Below, piece after piece: positions 23,165-37,700 of a stretch of 64,000 nt of DNA. The position numbers and the translations under genes are program-made. The stretch lies in contig JAJFZO010000168.1 of NCBI GenBank assembly GCA_021397835.1, positions 2,790,001-2,854,000 of the forward strand. Direction: 5' to 3'. A model generated the notes under the pieces. That model was not told the DNA's origin, made no database searches, and saw only the letters and a program-made list of their open reading frames with translations. Origin of the DNA: Moringa oleifera. Its lineage: Eukaryota; Streptophyta; Magnoliopsida; Brassicales; Moringaceae. Within the stretch, counting starts at the first letter, position 1; the number at the start of each line of letters is the position of its first letter.

Positions 23165-26100
23165 GCTTTCAATGACATCATTTATTGTCAGTAAAAGAAA
23201 CCAATTTAGTAAATTTTAGAATATTTAATTCCAAGACATTAATCTTATATCAAGCTCACATAAAAATGTCCGCTTTGCATCAGTTTATTTTGGGCACAAC
23301 CCAAATTTCAATTAAGTTTAATTTTAACATAGATGTGATTTAATTGGTTATTTGGAACATAATCTTAGATTTAATACTGCAAATCAGATCAACTTGTTAA
23401 ATTTATCTAAATAATTTTAAAAAAAAACATTTCAACCCAATTTTTTATTAATTTGAGATTGTATTGATTTTTTTATTAATAATAATAATAATAAATAAAA
23501 TCTTAACCAATAATTTCATTAAATTCTTATGTGTCATAATTTTTTTAAAACTTTACAAATTATGTCAAAAAAAATGATCCTTGATAGCTGTGATAAGTAT
23601 GCGTGTAATTACTAAAGTGGTTTTAATTTGAGATAATGACGACACGAGCACCTACCCTTCGATGTGCTTATTAACTATGGTAATAATGCGATAACCTCTA
23701 CACATAATTGGAAAACCGCAAGTAGCATATGACAAGGATAGATTAAATAGTTGTAGCATAAAGTTGGTATCATACTGGTGAGGACAAGCGACCACCAATT
23801 AAGTGTGTTGTCTTTGTTCCCTTTTGGCCTTCTAATCACATCAAACCCTTCACCCATGTGCCCTTCGTGTCTCTTTACTTTATTGCTTTCATAACCATTA
23901 ACTTTGATATTTATGCTACCAAACTTCATTAAATCATTTGGGTAATTCTTGTACATCTAATTCCCAATGTTACCAAACTTCACTATTTAAAGCATTAATG
24001 GTGTATTGATAGGCAAGTCTTGGATTAATTTTTGGATTATGTTTACTAATATTAAATTCAAAATTTTAATTTTAGTATTAAAATAATTAAAAAATTATTT
24101 TTTGTTAATCTAAAATATATTGAATTTTTAAAGAAATGATAACACGTAAAAATTTAATAAAATTAATAATTTAATTTTTTATTTATTTTTTATTTTTATA
24201 TAAAAACAGGAACGAAAAATCTTTGTTTTGAGAATAAAATTTTCTCTTTGTTCTAATGTATCTACCTCCATGTCAGTCCCTAGCTTCAATCTATGGGAAA
24301 ATTAGGTCATTCTTCCCAAGCTAATGACTTTAATTATATCTAAGTGAACCTAATTGATTCGTTAAAATTATCTTTTGGTTTTAATAAAATATAATAATAA
24401 TTATTGTTAAATTATTTCATTATAGATTTAATTCATTTCAACTAATTAATTTAATAAAGTACAAGGGTAAAAACGAAGCTATCTCAGTATCAGACCTGAA
24501 TAGAAGCTCAAATTGATCGATTTTTTTCTTTGAAGAACAAATAATAGTATTTAACCATAAATTTTATGTTTCAATTAATAAAAAATGAACAAAAATCAAA
24601 AATAGTATTCTCATATAATTTTTAAATTATATGAAACTATTCAAATCAAATTAATTTCTCAAGATAAAAATAATTTTTTAACTATTTAAAATCCTGGAAA
24701 CATGTAAATGTACGATTTGGAGTTCAAAACTTCTCATCAATAAGTTATTAAATAAATATATATAAGTTTAACAAGAAAAAAATAATATCTGTTTTTCATT
24801 GTTAATTAAATGAAAATTTGTTTGAAAAACTAATTAATTAATTAATTAAAAATTTAAAAACTTAACGAAAAAAGCAAATTAAATAAAAATTAAAAGCTTA
24901 CTTAAAGACGGAACAGAAAACTTAGTTTTTTTTTAAATAAACAATAAAAGAAGATAAGAAGAAAGAAATAGAAAGAAATTATGGAAAATAATTTAAAAAT
25001 TACTTAATTTTATACTGATATTATTTTGTAAGTTATTAATTAATGAGTTCACAAATAAACTTAATAATTTCTCATATATTTGATGATTTATTTGATTTTA
25101 ATCCATATTTTAACATTCAACTTGAATCGACCTTATTAATAATTTAAATTCAAAAATTTTAACTCAAATTAAATCAAAAATAAATAAAATAAATTCAAAC
25201 TAATCTATGCCAAATCCAACGATTTAATTCAATTTGATCAACGTAATCCATTTTCGTTCACCTCTTATTGTAATCATTGAATTATGTTATAATTACATAT
25301 ACAAATCTCTTCTTTTATTATCTTTTTTCACCCTTAAATTAAAAAGTAAATAATTCATTATTGGGCGAATATAATTTCCAAATTTATTTTTTTCTTCTAA
25401 TTTTATCATATAGTTAATATGCGATATGACATCACATTTTATAGTCCAAATAACATGAAATGTAATCCTATATATAAATATAGAATGAAAGATATAAGAT
25501 TAAGATTTAGTGGACCGGCTAACTACAATAATAAAACATTCCACATTTTCATGTGATTGATGTGACATAGGTTACGATTGCATTATGTTCTGTCGGTAAC
25601 TATATGATTGAATTTTGATGAACACACTTTTGTTTTGGGACCATTCAATTTGTTTGGACAATTCCTGCTCTTGTTGGTAGCTTTTATGTTTTTATTTTTA
25701 TTTTTTAAAAAAATATATATGAGTGCATCACTATTTTGAGATTCTCTGCCATGTAAAACCAAGAACCAAAAACCAAAAAAAGAAAGCCATATATTCCCAA
25801 TGGAATAAAATGATTTATACTTCCCTTTCTAGTATCTTGTAAACTATTTTTAGTATCTTGTCAACTATTTGCATAAAATTTTAAATATATAAAAAAATTA
25901 TAAATCACAATAAATATATTATTTGTCATAATAAAAATCGATGAAGTTTAAAATTGTTTTTTCTTATATTTATATAAAATATTATTTTCTCCATCGTTAT
26001 AATATAAGTTTTATTTTTTCATGATGTTTCAAAATTAAATTTAAATTAATTCTAAAAAATGTTTCATAAAAGAAAAGAAATATGATTAAGCTTATGCATC

Positions 26101-29100
26101 ATAAAGATAAGTGAGTGATTGTTATGATTATATTTGTTTGCTCATTTTGAATTTTAACCCTAAAATGAACCGACATAAAAAGATAAAGATAAAGATAAGA
26201 TAAATGATACTTTAAAAAAAAAATCAAATCTTATACAGTGTAAATATGATTAAATTTTATATAGATAATTATCAAATCTCTTAATTAAATAATCAAATTT
26301 AACATTAATGAAACTACGTAATTTTATTAATATATTGTTTTATTTTTTGTAGATAGTGAGACAGAATCTAGCAGTTAGATGTGCAACCACTGAATAATTG
26401 TACTATAAATCAAGGAGACATGGAAGCAATGTGAACAGTTTGGGTAACATTAGGGCCTCCATAATTTCTCATACCAAGAAACACATAAACTTTGATTCCC
26501 CCACCCTCTTTTAATTTCTTTTTTTAAAAAATATATACATATATATATATATTATATTTCCCCGGTTGTTCTTCCGAAACCCTAATTTTATATTCAATTA
26601 GCATTGCGATTCCAATTTAATATAAACATGACACTGTACATTAGTATTAATTATATGCATATACTCGGTTGATGTCTCGATTGTTTTCAACTAATACCGA
26701 TTAATTTATGCGATTTTGAACAGAAGTTAGTCTGTGTGACACATTTTGTCCGTTTGTCGGGTCATCAAAACACCGGGAATATTGGCAAAGTGTTTACTTT
26801 GCCAAATTTGCATTAATTAATTAATTATCTTAATCTTTTGTAACGATACTTACTTGGACCGACTATATAATTCATATTTTTCGAGCTTATCATTCCCTCT
26901 TTATTCCTACGTGAGTTCCTCCGCTTTCATATTTATAATTAGGGTTACTTTGTTTGCATCTTACTCTACCTATTAGGTCAACATGAGACCCATAATCTCT
27001 CGCTTTGTCAAAGTTTTTTTATTTTATAAATTTTTCTTTTTTTTATGTTATAATAATATCTTATGTGACAAAATTTATTTTTCGAATAATATTACACTTT
27101 TTAAGCTTGTAAAGCTAAGAGAGAGATCTTAGATATATTTTATCGATTTTTGTTATTAATTAATTATCCGTATTAATATAAAGTCTTGAGTTATACTTTA
27201 GACTATTTGTCGGGCTTTCATGTGAATCAGAATCAATTAATCACTTCTATATAGAAACTTTAGAGTTTGAATATAAGGTAATGTTTTCAAAGTAATTTTA
27301 AAGCAGATCAATAGAATTCCAAAACGAAAACAGTTTTTTAATCACATAAATTAATATTTTGAGTTCTTATTATTGTTTTTATTAATTTAAATTATGTTGA
27401 GTCATGACATATAATAATTTATTTATTTATTTTTATATATTTTTTTATTTTTAAAATTAAAAAGCTCAGACAAATGAATAGAGAATTTTAGTCATTCATT
27501 CTCATAATGAGTATAAATATATTTGCATAAAATTAATTATAATTATATTATTTTTAAACTTCAATTATGGTCAGAACAAAACTTTAAAAATGAAAAAGTG
27601 AGAATACATCCAAAACAAACATTAATAAATATTTAATAAAATAAATTTTAAAATTAAATAATTTTTTATGGGATATCCTTAAAAATTGTTACTAAGAAAA
27701 AACATTTTCTCATAAAATTAGAAAAACCAAAAAAAAAAAATTAGCATCAAAGTTCCAAACAAATACAAAATAAGAAGAAGTTAGTAAATTGTCAATGATG
27801 AAAATTTAATTAAAGGACAATGGATACACTGATAATTTAAACCGACAGACAAAATAATATTTTTTATATTTTTTCTAAAAACTAATAATAATAATTTGGG
27901 TGTCTTTGTGGGACACAGCTGTCTTATTCCTTAAAGTTGTCGTTCACAGCATAGCAAGAGAATGAGAAAGCAACATTAGAAATGTGAATTAAATTACAAA
28001 CAAATTAAAGAGAGTCCCACAGTACAAATAAATGAGTTGTCTCTGATTAAACATCTTTATATTTTTTTATACAAAATCAGAAAAATCAGTGGCCAGCACA
28101 TCTGAGGCCAGATGGATCTTCCTAATCTCACTGATATCTTGCAGATTAAGGCTAATATTGTCACGTCTCTCATATAGCACGATAAATCCAAAAAAAATAT
28201 TAATTAATTAAAACTTTATAATATTTTAAAAATCAAAATGTAACACTTTGACCCACAAAATCTCTGATTAACCGATTTACATGTGATTAATTCTATAAAA
28301 TCTAATGGGTTTTTGGATTTATTAAATTAAAAAGTGGGAAAATAAAGAGAGAGGACAGGCTGCAGATCATGTTGTCTCTGGTGCCTTGGAAAGAAGGGTT
28401 AGATCTTCTTCGGGGTACAAAATTATTTGGGAATTGTTGCTATAATTGGATCAACAAGGCATAATTGGGTGTTCTTTGCTTCTAATTTACTTTTTCCCTA
28501 CTCTCCCCTCTGTGAATCAATTCAAGTACTTGTTTCCAATTAATCAAATTAAATCATTTAAAAATTATTTGCGAATCATGGCTAGCAAATTAAGATTGAA
28601 ATTTGATTGGGACGCAAACCTAATGCAATGTTGGTGTGAATGAACAGTTTGTAAGTACAAATTGATTCTCTGGTGGTACTGAGAAATTATAGAACAATGC
28701 CAATGCGTCCTCTCATTTCTGCATCAGAGTGATTGGAATAATCAATCATCTACCTCTTATTGCACGTATCATTTTTTCTTCTCTCTTTATTTCACGTGAA
28801 CTCATAGTGCCCAAAAAACAAAAATTAAATTATTTTTTTTTTTAAAAGGGGGAATTTAAATGTGGGGGTGTTTGGGTTGCTGTTTAAGAGAATTTGTGAA
28901 GCAAGAGGTCCACTTGGGTGCACTTTTTGTTAGACTTTTACAAGGCATCCATCTCATCAATGGGCCCCACATTCTTTTTCTATTATTCCTTTTTTTTCAA
29001 AATTAATTGGAAAATAAAAAAGGAGGAAAATGATGTGAGTTGATCAGGGTCTTGTTATTATCAAATTGGGCGGACAGAACCTGGACCCCACCCCCCTGCC

Positions 29101-30692
29101 CTTTTGGCTTCCTATGTTGCTGACATGTCATGCATGGCAACCAGCTTTATTTCCCCATGCATGTGCCTTTTTACATCATCCTTCTATTCTGTCTTCTTCT
29201 TTCTCCCCTTACACTGCTTTCTTTTATTATAATTTTAATATATTTCTAATGCTAATCTTATACTATGGAAATAATATAAATTTTATATGTTTTAAAATTT
29301 TACATCATTAAAAATATATAATTTTATTTTTATATATTTTGATATTATTGTATTAAGATTACACCAATTCACTGCAAAAATAAAATTTTTAATATAATAC
29401 AATGTAACCTAAACTTATTTCACTAAACTTGAATTTATTAAATTTTTCACTCTTGATAATATTAACAATATGGATAATGAATCGGTAGACCATAGAAGAT
29501 TCTAATATATTTTTTAATAACAAAATTTTAAAAAAATATTAAAATTATTATTTTTTGTTTTTAAGTTATTATATATAACCAATCATATAATATTAAAATT
29601 TTGATTTTTTTTTTACTGCCAACATGAGGTCACCTTTGACTAAGTTAGAAACTCTGGCATAAACCATTTATTAATATGACTAGGCATCAGAAATGAAATG
29701 GATAAATAAATAAGTAAATAAATAATATCAAATATAAAAATATTTTAAATCCCTAAAATATATTTTATTTTAATTTTCTATATTTTAATAAGATGCAATT
29801 AAATCTCCTGTGTAGACAAAGGTGAAAGCCGAAAAAATTGTCTGGAATTGCAGAATCTCTATCAGCACATTTGGTTGCACCCTCGCTAACACATTTACTG
29901 CAATGTCCCTCCTATGCATGCATCCCCACACTACATGTCTCCTTTCTTCTATATATATATTTTTTAAACTAAAAAAAAAAAAAACGAAGAACGGCACTAT
30001 TTATAATATATGGTTCAACTTTTAAATTTCACATTGTTTTAAGAATTATTGCGTCAAATTATATAAAAAATTTTATTTTTCATAAATTTATAAATTATAT
30101 GTTTTAAAATGTGATGAATTTTGTTATTAAGGTAGAATTCAAGGCATATTATTGAAGGATAAAGACCTATTATTAATTTGAATTTGTGCTGAATCTTTTA
30201 TTATAAATTTAAAAAAATACTTTAGTAAGTTTTAATAATAACATAAAAATAAAAATAAAATAAAAAATTATAACTATTAGATTTATTCGTTGCTACATAT
30301 CATAATCTCTTTATCCATTTTAAAGATATAATGATAATTTTTTATTTTGTCATAATAATCTCTTATTTTTATTTTGTACTTGATTTATATATTTTTTTGT
30401 TGTTATTTATATCTAATTTAGTGTTTAATTACTTTGACAATGAATATTTAAAAATAATATATCATTATCAATAAACTTAAAATTAGAATCAAATTCAAAT
30501 TTTAACAAGACATAGTTAGATCTAATTAATTTGAAACAATCAACTAAACAAACACTATTCAACCATCAACAAAAAATTGAATTCTTATACCTTTAAGAAA
30601 CAGGACACTATCATTGTGTTTCGCAACAAAACCTTTGGTATGTCCATTAAGTAGGGCACCGGTTGATACCATTCATTTTCTATTTTCTATAA

Positions 30693-30732
<40 letters not shown>

Positions 30733-31690
30733 CATTAATTCATCTATTAGGTCTCTGGGCATCATATAATATATGATGTTTCAGACACCATTTATTACTT
30801 TACTAAGTTATATACTCTTCCATAGATTAATTCATTTGGGTTCTTGCCATGTGGCAATCCCTTAGACACTAAACTTTGTATGGATCAAATTCACTCTCCA
30901 CTTTCTCTAAGTAAAAAATTTTGGCTAGGTTGGCTCGCTATCTTCCATCCGTTAATATTTCCGACAAATAAAAATTCCAAAATTCTCAAATCCCCTTGTT
31001 GTTAATCATGTTTAATAAGAAGTTTCCATGGATTTAACTTAAATTCATTATAATATAATATGGATATAATTTAAATTTTTTATTATTCAAAAATATGTAT
31101 TTTTGTTCAATGGAATAAAACTGTTATATATATATATATATATATTGGTTAAAAGCAAACATTGTGCATTGATATCCACAATTGAAGATGGAGACAAAAG
31201 GGGGGGATGGGGGAGGAGCCTAATTGGCAAAGTCCCATGACTGTAATTTAATTCTGTTAGCAGATGTCAAATGAAATGATTCCATGGGAAAAGCCTGAAT
31301 GATGGGTTGAATTCAAAGTGTTACAAAAGAAACATCAAGTACCTCTACCTTACATTCATCATTTTCCACCAAAAACAAGGTTCCCATTTGTCCTCCTTTT
31401 TCCTCTCTCTATATTTATATAATTACCATCAATTATCACCATTCTCTCACTAATATTAAAATATTATTTATTTCTTATGCTAATTATATAATTTTTTATA
31501 TTAATTATATCGATTTTTCTAATTTTTATATATAAATAAATAATTATGAAACTTAATTTTTTAAATATGTATAATTACGAGAAAAAGGAAATTAATACAA
31601 AAGAGAGAATCTGCAGATGACAATGAGGGAAGTGGGGCGGGGGGAGGCAAAGCCCTAACAAGAGTTGACCATGGCAAGGCAGGCAACCCA
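23165..31690. other. Gene-poor AT-rich intergenic region
   Basis: About 8.5 kb between the solo LTR and PINOID. I found no exon, tRNA or known miRNA. Short GC-richer patches (27890-28160, 28360-28450, 29060-29200, 29820-29990) have no protein signature on either strand and could be distal regulatory DNA of PINOID. Simple repeats: (TA)n at 30701-30728 and 31124-31144, and a shorter (TA)n run near 26535-26550. Confidence 0.5.
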
Positions 31691-31699
31691 TGAAGGCGG

Positions 31700-32748
31700 A
31701 GGTACACGTTGCTTTCCTACAATTTATTGGGGGGCATTTTCGTCATTCTGGGTAAAAAAGGCATAAGCTGCCAAAATAGCCCATCCACACGCGGATGTAA
31801 TTTTGAGTTTTATTTTTATTTTTATTCTTTTGCCGAAAAGATGAAAGCAACCGTCACCCACGTGACCACGGCGCCTACACGTGCCGGTAAGACCCCCTAA
31901 CTTCCCCCAAAACGCCTGCCATGCTACGCGTACCTTGCAGACAAGACACCGAGCGTTTCGTTTTTCCCTTTTTTTTTTAATTTTTTTACCCTCACGTGTA
32001 AACCCCTCTTTTTTTACCTCAGGGTAAAACAGGTAAATTAACCGCGACGTAATTACCTCCGTACGCCACAGCATAAATACCTCCCAACTACCTTCCCCTT
32101 CTCTAGTTTCTCTTCTCCCTTACTCTCTCTCTCTCTCTCTCTCATTTTCTCGCTAACCAAACTACAAGAAACCAGAGAAAGATCAAAAGCTTCTTTATTG
32201 TTTCCTCCTTTTTCTCTCTCTGCTCTCTCTCTCTAGGATTGGGGTTTGCGTACGGACCTGATTTATTTTTTTTTTTGCTCAGAAACCCTAATTTCCAGGT
32301 GCAGAGCCTCAAAAAGCCTGCAAACGTTCAAAATGTGCATTCAAAGCCTTTCTCTGAATCTCCTTTAACGCCCACCGTCCTCTCCCTTTTCCTTGATGCT
32401 TACTGCTCGTTCACGTAGTTTCCCTGTCTTCAGGATTGCGCACTGTTCTTGACTTCTCAGGTTGCTCTTACGTTCTTCATTTCAACGGGTGTAGACTCCT
32501 TGTTTCTTAGTATCTGATTCCATTTTGTGTTACAGAACAAAAGAAAACTCTTCCTAGAAAAAGTTAGATCAAGTTCATTGCCAGTAACCGTAATTGCCGA
32601 TTTTTTGTATCAGATTCGGGTTCTTCTCACTTTTTTGACCTAATCTCGTTCAAGAATTTCTTGCTAGTTACTGTTAGTGTCTCTCTATTTCTCCTTTTTG
32701 TGAAGAGAGCAAAGAAGCGCACCATTTGGAGTTGAGGGTCTGGAAATT
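31700..32748 (+). promoter_or_regulatory. PINOID promoter and 5' leader
   Basis: Three perfect G-boxes (CACGTG) occur at 31859-31864, 31878-31883 and 31993-31998, sites bound by bZIP and bHLH factors. A TATA-like CATAAATACC is at 32072-32081. It is followed by a pyrimidine-rich start region with a (CT)n run at about 32123-32143. This predicts a leader of roughly 640 bases before the ATG at 32749. I saw no canonical TGTCTC auxin-response element here by eye. The leader might contain an intron, but I could not place one. Confidence 0.6.
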
Positions 32749-34781
32749 ATGTTAGAGTGTGGTGGCCGAGACTCTGACGGCGAGCTGAGCTTGGAGACGA
32801 CGAATTCGATGAGCAGCGGCGAGAGCTGCAGCAGCTTCAGTCGCCTCTCTTTCGAGGCACCCACATGCCGATCCTCCCCGGAGAGCTTATCCCTGAAGCC
32901 CCACCGCTCCTCTGACTTCGCCTACTCCGTCATCCGGTCCGCCACCTTCGGCCGCAAAAGCGGCCTCTCCTTCCGCGATTTCCGCCTGCTCCGCCGCGTC
33001 GGCTCCGGCGACATCGGGACCGTCTATCTTTGCCGACTCGCCGGGGACGCAAGCGCTGGTGATAGCATCAGCAACTGCTTCTACGCGATGAAGGTAGTCG
33101 ATAAGGAGGCACTGGCGCTGAAGAAAAAGGTGCAGAGAGCGGAGATGGAGAGGAAGATCTTGAAGATGTTGGATCACCCGTTCCTGCCTACTCTTTACGC
33201 AGAGTTCGAAGCCTCGCATTTTTCTTGCATTGTGATGGAGTTCTGTTCGGGTGGTGACTTGCACTCTTTGAGACACAAGCAGCCTCACAAGCGCTTCTCT
33301 CTAAGCTCTGCAAGGTACATTTTCATGGCAGTCTTTATTAATTATCGTCTTCTTTTCCGTCTCTGCATCTGGATTCTGGATGCGTAAATTAATGTTACAG
33401 AGATACTATATTAAATTTCTCTCTCTTTTCTCCCCTGAAAGCTTTCCATCTTGCCTGAACAAAAGAAAAAAGGCAAGAAATATATTCTGAAATTTCTTTT
33501 TTTCATTTGTTTTGATCTTTTCTGCATGCATTGATTCCATATGTTTTGTTTGCTTGCGTTACAACAAGTGAGTTGTTCTTATCTTGTCTGCTTTGGCTCT
33601 GCAAAAGTCTCCTTCAATAAAGAGAAATTTAAAAAGTTTATCTTTCTCTCATTTTTGTCGTTTTATTTTTTTTTTCTCTCTTAAAAGATAATATATCTCA
33701 TGGTTTTCATTAATTTGGACGGTTAAGTATCGGTTTCTCTTTTACCTTATTTTAACTACGCATCCCGCATATTTCTTCTTGTTACATCTCTGACTTTAGC
33801 CGCAAATTTCCTTAATTAGCAAAATGGAATCACCTTGTTTTGGTCGCTTTCTTTGAGCTTGTCGTTTTTCCTTGCCATGCAAGAAACCAGACGACTTGCT
33901 TCCGTTTGGTTCCTGGGAAAAATCGCTGTTAGAAATTTTCGCTTTGTTCTTGGTTCTTGGGTCACGAAGAACACTGGGTACAGTTTCTAATTAATTATTT
34001 TCCTTTCCATATAATTTTCAGGTTTTATGCTGCTGAGGTACTGGTGGCGTTAGAGTACCTACACATGCTGGGAATCATCTACAGAGACCTAAAACCTGAA
34101 AACGTGTTAGTTAGATCAGACGGTCACATCATGCTCTCTGATTTTGACCTCTCCCTCTGCTCAGACGCTGTCCCAGCGGTTGAATCCCCATCTTGCTCTC
34201 CCGGTGCCGCGTGCCCACCAACCCAAACCTACGCCCGCCCTCATCCCATGTCCTGCCTCTTCAACAGGTTCGTCCGCTCCAAGAAGATCCAAACGCTAGC
34301 CCCCAGCCGTCTGTTCGTAGCTGAGCCGGTCGCGGCTCGGTCGTGCTCCTTTGTCGGGACCCACGAGTACGTGTCTCCGGAAGTCGCCTCTGGTGGGTCC
34401 CACGGGAACGCCGTTGACTGGTGGTCCCTAGGGATCTTCATATATGAAATGATCTACGGCCGCACGCCGTTTGCAGCCCCATCAAACGAGACCACTCTGC
34501 GCAACATAGTGAAAAAGCCCCTGACCTTCCCCAACGACGCTCCGACATCCCAGCTTGAGGTCCACGCGCGCGATCTAATATCCGGGTTGTTGAACAAGGA
34601 CCCGAGCAAACGTCTCGGGTCAAAGCGCGGAGCTGCGGATGTTAAACTCCACCCGTTTTTTAAGGGGATGAATTTTGCGCTGATAAGGTCGCTCACTCCA
34701 CCGGAGATACCTGGGCTGAGGCGGCAGACAACGACGCAGTTTTATCACGGAAAGAGCAATAGGGCATTTGATTACTTTTGA
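32749..34781 (+). CDS. PID: PINOID AGC-family Ser/Thr kinase
   Basis: Two exons, 32749-33314 and 34022-34781, join across a 707-base GT-AG intron (the split Arg codon gives SSAR/FYAAEV) into 441 residues, close to Arabidopsis PID (about 438). PID is an AGCVIII kinase that phosphorylates PIN auxin efflux carriers at the plasma membrane and so steers polar auxin transport and organ initiation. Visible: the Ser-rich N-terminus with SCSSFSRLSFEAP and LSLKPHRSSDFAY; the Gly loop GSGDIGTV (85-92); Lys115 in FYAMK; YRDLKPEN with catalytic Asp211; DFD at 229-231 in place of DFG, typical of the plant AGCVIII group; the group-specific insertion (about 232-295); the activation segment SFVGTHEYVSPE (298-309); and a C-terminal FDYF, the PDK1-docking type ending. 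The intron sits inside the kinase domain, as in known PID genes. The gene looks intact. Confidence 0.96.
33315..34021 (+). other. PINOID intron
   Basis: The donor is CAAG/GTACAT and the acceptor TTTTCAG/GTTTTATG. Removing it restores SARFYAAEVLVALEYLH without a break. It is T-rich, as plant introns are. An ATG-led frame from 33957 that runs into exon 2 is not the native start. Confidence 0.95.
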
Positions 34782-37700
34782 AGGAAGGGGGCCAGATCTT
34801 CGCCACGTCAGACTGTGCCAGATTTTATCACTGGCGGTTTATATTTTTGTATATTGGAGCGGTTTTTTTTGGAAAAAAAATCTTTTTCTCCAATTAACTT
34901 TTATGTTTAGGGAAGAAGTTATATGAAGATTAAGGACACCAACCTAAGTAAATATATGAATTTTAATCACTCAATCATCCAATATGATTAGTGAAAGGGA
35001 CCCATTCACGATTCATCATAACGAAATCATTTAATATGAATTACATTACCAAATGATGGTAATTAATGATTTAATTATTGAAAATGGGGAGATTTGGAAG
35101 AGAAGATGAAACATGTGTTATTAGGTATATGAAAAGTTAAAGATGAAAATCAAGTAGGTAAAAAGGGGAATGGGAATAAAATGATGAAAAGGGGAGAGCA
35201 TGTTTGAACATGTCTTACAAAGTTAGCCAACTGGCAAGGTTGCAACCATAGGAGTGTACTACTTACTATCCCTTCATTGTCCTTTCCCCTTTTTTTCATT
35301 TTGCATAACACAGCGTTTGTCTGCCACAATGCCTAATATATTATTTGTCAACACATCTTATGTTTTATGTCATTTTATAAACTAAGGGTTCATATGCATC
35401 AATCAAATCATTATATATATTACATAGTTTTCATTATTATTGGCTTCATCATTTTTAAGGTTTTAAAAAATAAATCAAATTTCACGTCTATCATAAATTT
35501 ACTAATTAAAAAGTATTATAATATTTTTACTTTTACTTTTTTAAAAAACAAATGAGTATTTTAAAACATAAAATTATGTAATGCATTAATAACAATATAT
35601 GTCAAAACAGACATTACATTTTTTGATTTTGATACATGATTTTTGTCACATTATCTGAATTATTTTCAAAACATAAAATTATAAATAAAGTCTATCCTTG
35701 TTATGGATTCATTAATAATGGCACGGCATTTTCAATGAAAATTATGAAAAAAAAAATTATTTAGCAAGTAACGTTTTATATAAATACCTTCACTAATTTT
35801 GCCGAAACCGTTGATTAAATTTGTATGTAACTCTCAGGATTTATATTAATATGATCCCTAAAATATTTTGAGACATTTTTTAATTTTTTATTCACTAACT
35901 ATTTTTAAAATAATTTTAATGAAGAAGATATATTCGTATTTTAATTTACATTAAAAGTAAAAATTTAGTATAAGGAAGTCAAAAGTCACAGAATCCAAAA
36001 TATACAGATAGATGCAATATGCTTTTAAATATATTTATAGAAACTAATTAAATTAATTTATAAACTATTTAAAGATTTTTAAATAATATATAAATCAAAT
36101 TCTCAAATTTTATTTCTTTAAAAAATTTTCGTTTGATGATATATAATATATTAGTTTTTTATCTTACAATCATATTAAATAATAAATTTTATCATAAAAA
36201 TTATTTTCAAATAAATAATATTTACAATAGAATTACATTTTTAAGTAACAAAAAAATAATCAATAAACATTAATGATACCTCTTAATTAACAACCAATAA
36301 AATTACAAAGAAAATGAGGAAGACGAAATGTTATGTTGCAAACTTTATGAACATTGCCGGATTCCTTGCGGTGGCGCGTTGGGAACACGCGCCGGGTGAA
36401 GTTGAGGATAGGAAAAAAATTTGTACAGATTCTTTTACAATAATTTAAAAAAAAAAAAAAAGATGGTGAGGCATAGGTAACAGAGGGAGCTGTCCATGTG
36501 AGGATGCACCTGCCAACCAGGCAACCCTACCAGTTCCATTTAAGGCACTGTCCCCCCACCCTGCCCCACCACAATACCCTTATACTTTTGCCTACCCAAG
36601 TACCCTCCTTCCCACCTCCCACCCAATCACATCATCCCAAGTGTCATGTCTCTTCACGCCACGTGACTCTCCCATCCCTCATCTCGTAGGGTGCCCCTTT
36701 CCCTCTATCTGTTGATCCTCTTTTGCTTGTGAAGGCAAGGGGGATAGGGGCAGATCGGTGACACCAATCAATGATTTGCAGCCAACAAAATGATCACATT
36801 GATAATGACCTATATTATACCAAATAATTTATTTTAAAAAATAAATATTTAAAATTTTACTCTTTTTTTAAGAAAAAACAATCATTAACCCATCAAAATA
36901 TAAAAATTTAATTTAAAAGATCATATTCTTTACTAATATTTTAATAAAATATTGATACAAAAATGTTTAACAAAATAAATAATTGAAATTTGTCTTTTTA
37001 TAATAACATAAGAAATTATAAATATATATTTTAACATTTTAAAAATAACAAAAATAAATAAACATAGAATCTTAATTTATTTTTGAAAATTAGAACTTAT
37101 CTTAAGCTTTTCAATAAAAATTAAAAAAATATTTTAATAATTTATAATATAAAAAAATAATAATTAATTTTAAAAAATTCATCACGTGTCTTATTTTTTT
37201 TTTTTTTGTGAAAAAATCGAGCAAGGGGACATCTTGATTTTATTTTTATTTAATTGGAAGTGTTATTTTAAATTGGGAGTATGCAAATTGTATTTAATTG
37301 TGTTTCCTGAATGGGTAAGAATAGCATGGGATGGTGAATTAAATTATTGAAGGGGTAAGTGAGATTTGGGGATAACTTGACTAAGATGATCTCCTAATTA
37401 ATTAAGTGAGTTAGTTAATTTGACTTTGATTGAAAGACACATATTAATGGTACCTTCTTTTCAAACAAATCCCTTAGGAAACTCTGCATACTTGTTGGCT
37501 TCAGACCAAACCCTATGCTTTTCTCAGACAACCTTGGAGATTGAGATCCACCTTGTAACTGAATTCAACATTTTTCGTACTCAACTTGCTTCATCATCTA
37601 TCTTCCTCTTTATTTATTTATTTTTTAAAAAAAAAAACCCACATGCTAATTACTATTAGTGAATCATATTAGCGTTTTTGTAAGACTTAAGTACGATAAA

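Noticed and set aside
23675..23956. 93-codon minus-strand frame next to the solo LTR
   Set aside because: No domain, no splice partners, and composition like the surrounding intergenic DNA.
31724..32074. 116-codon minus-strand frame in the PINOID promoter
   Set aside because: No family resemblance. It covers the G-box/TATA region of a plus-strand gene, and its lysine/arginine-rich sequence reflects reversed poly-pyrimidine DNA.
32887..33288. 133-codon minus-strand frame opposite PINOID exon 1
   Set aside because: Antisense shadow of the GC-rich kinase exon. The plus-strand frame matches PINOID along its whole length.
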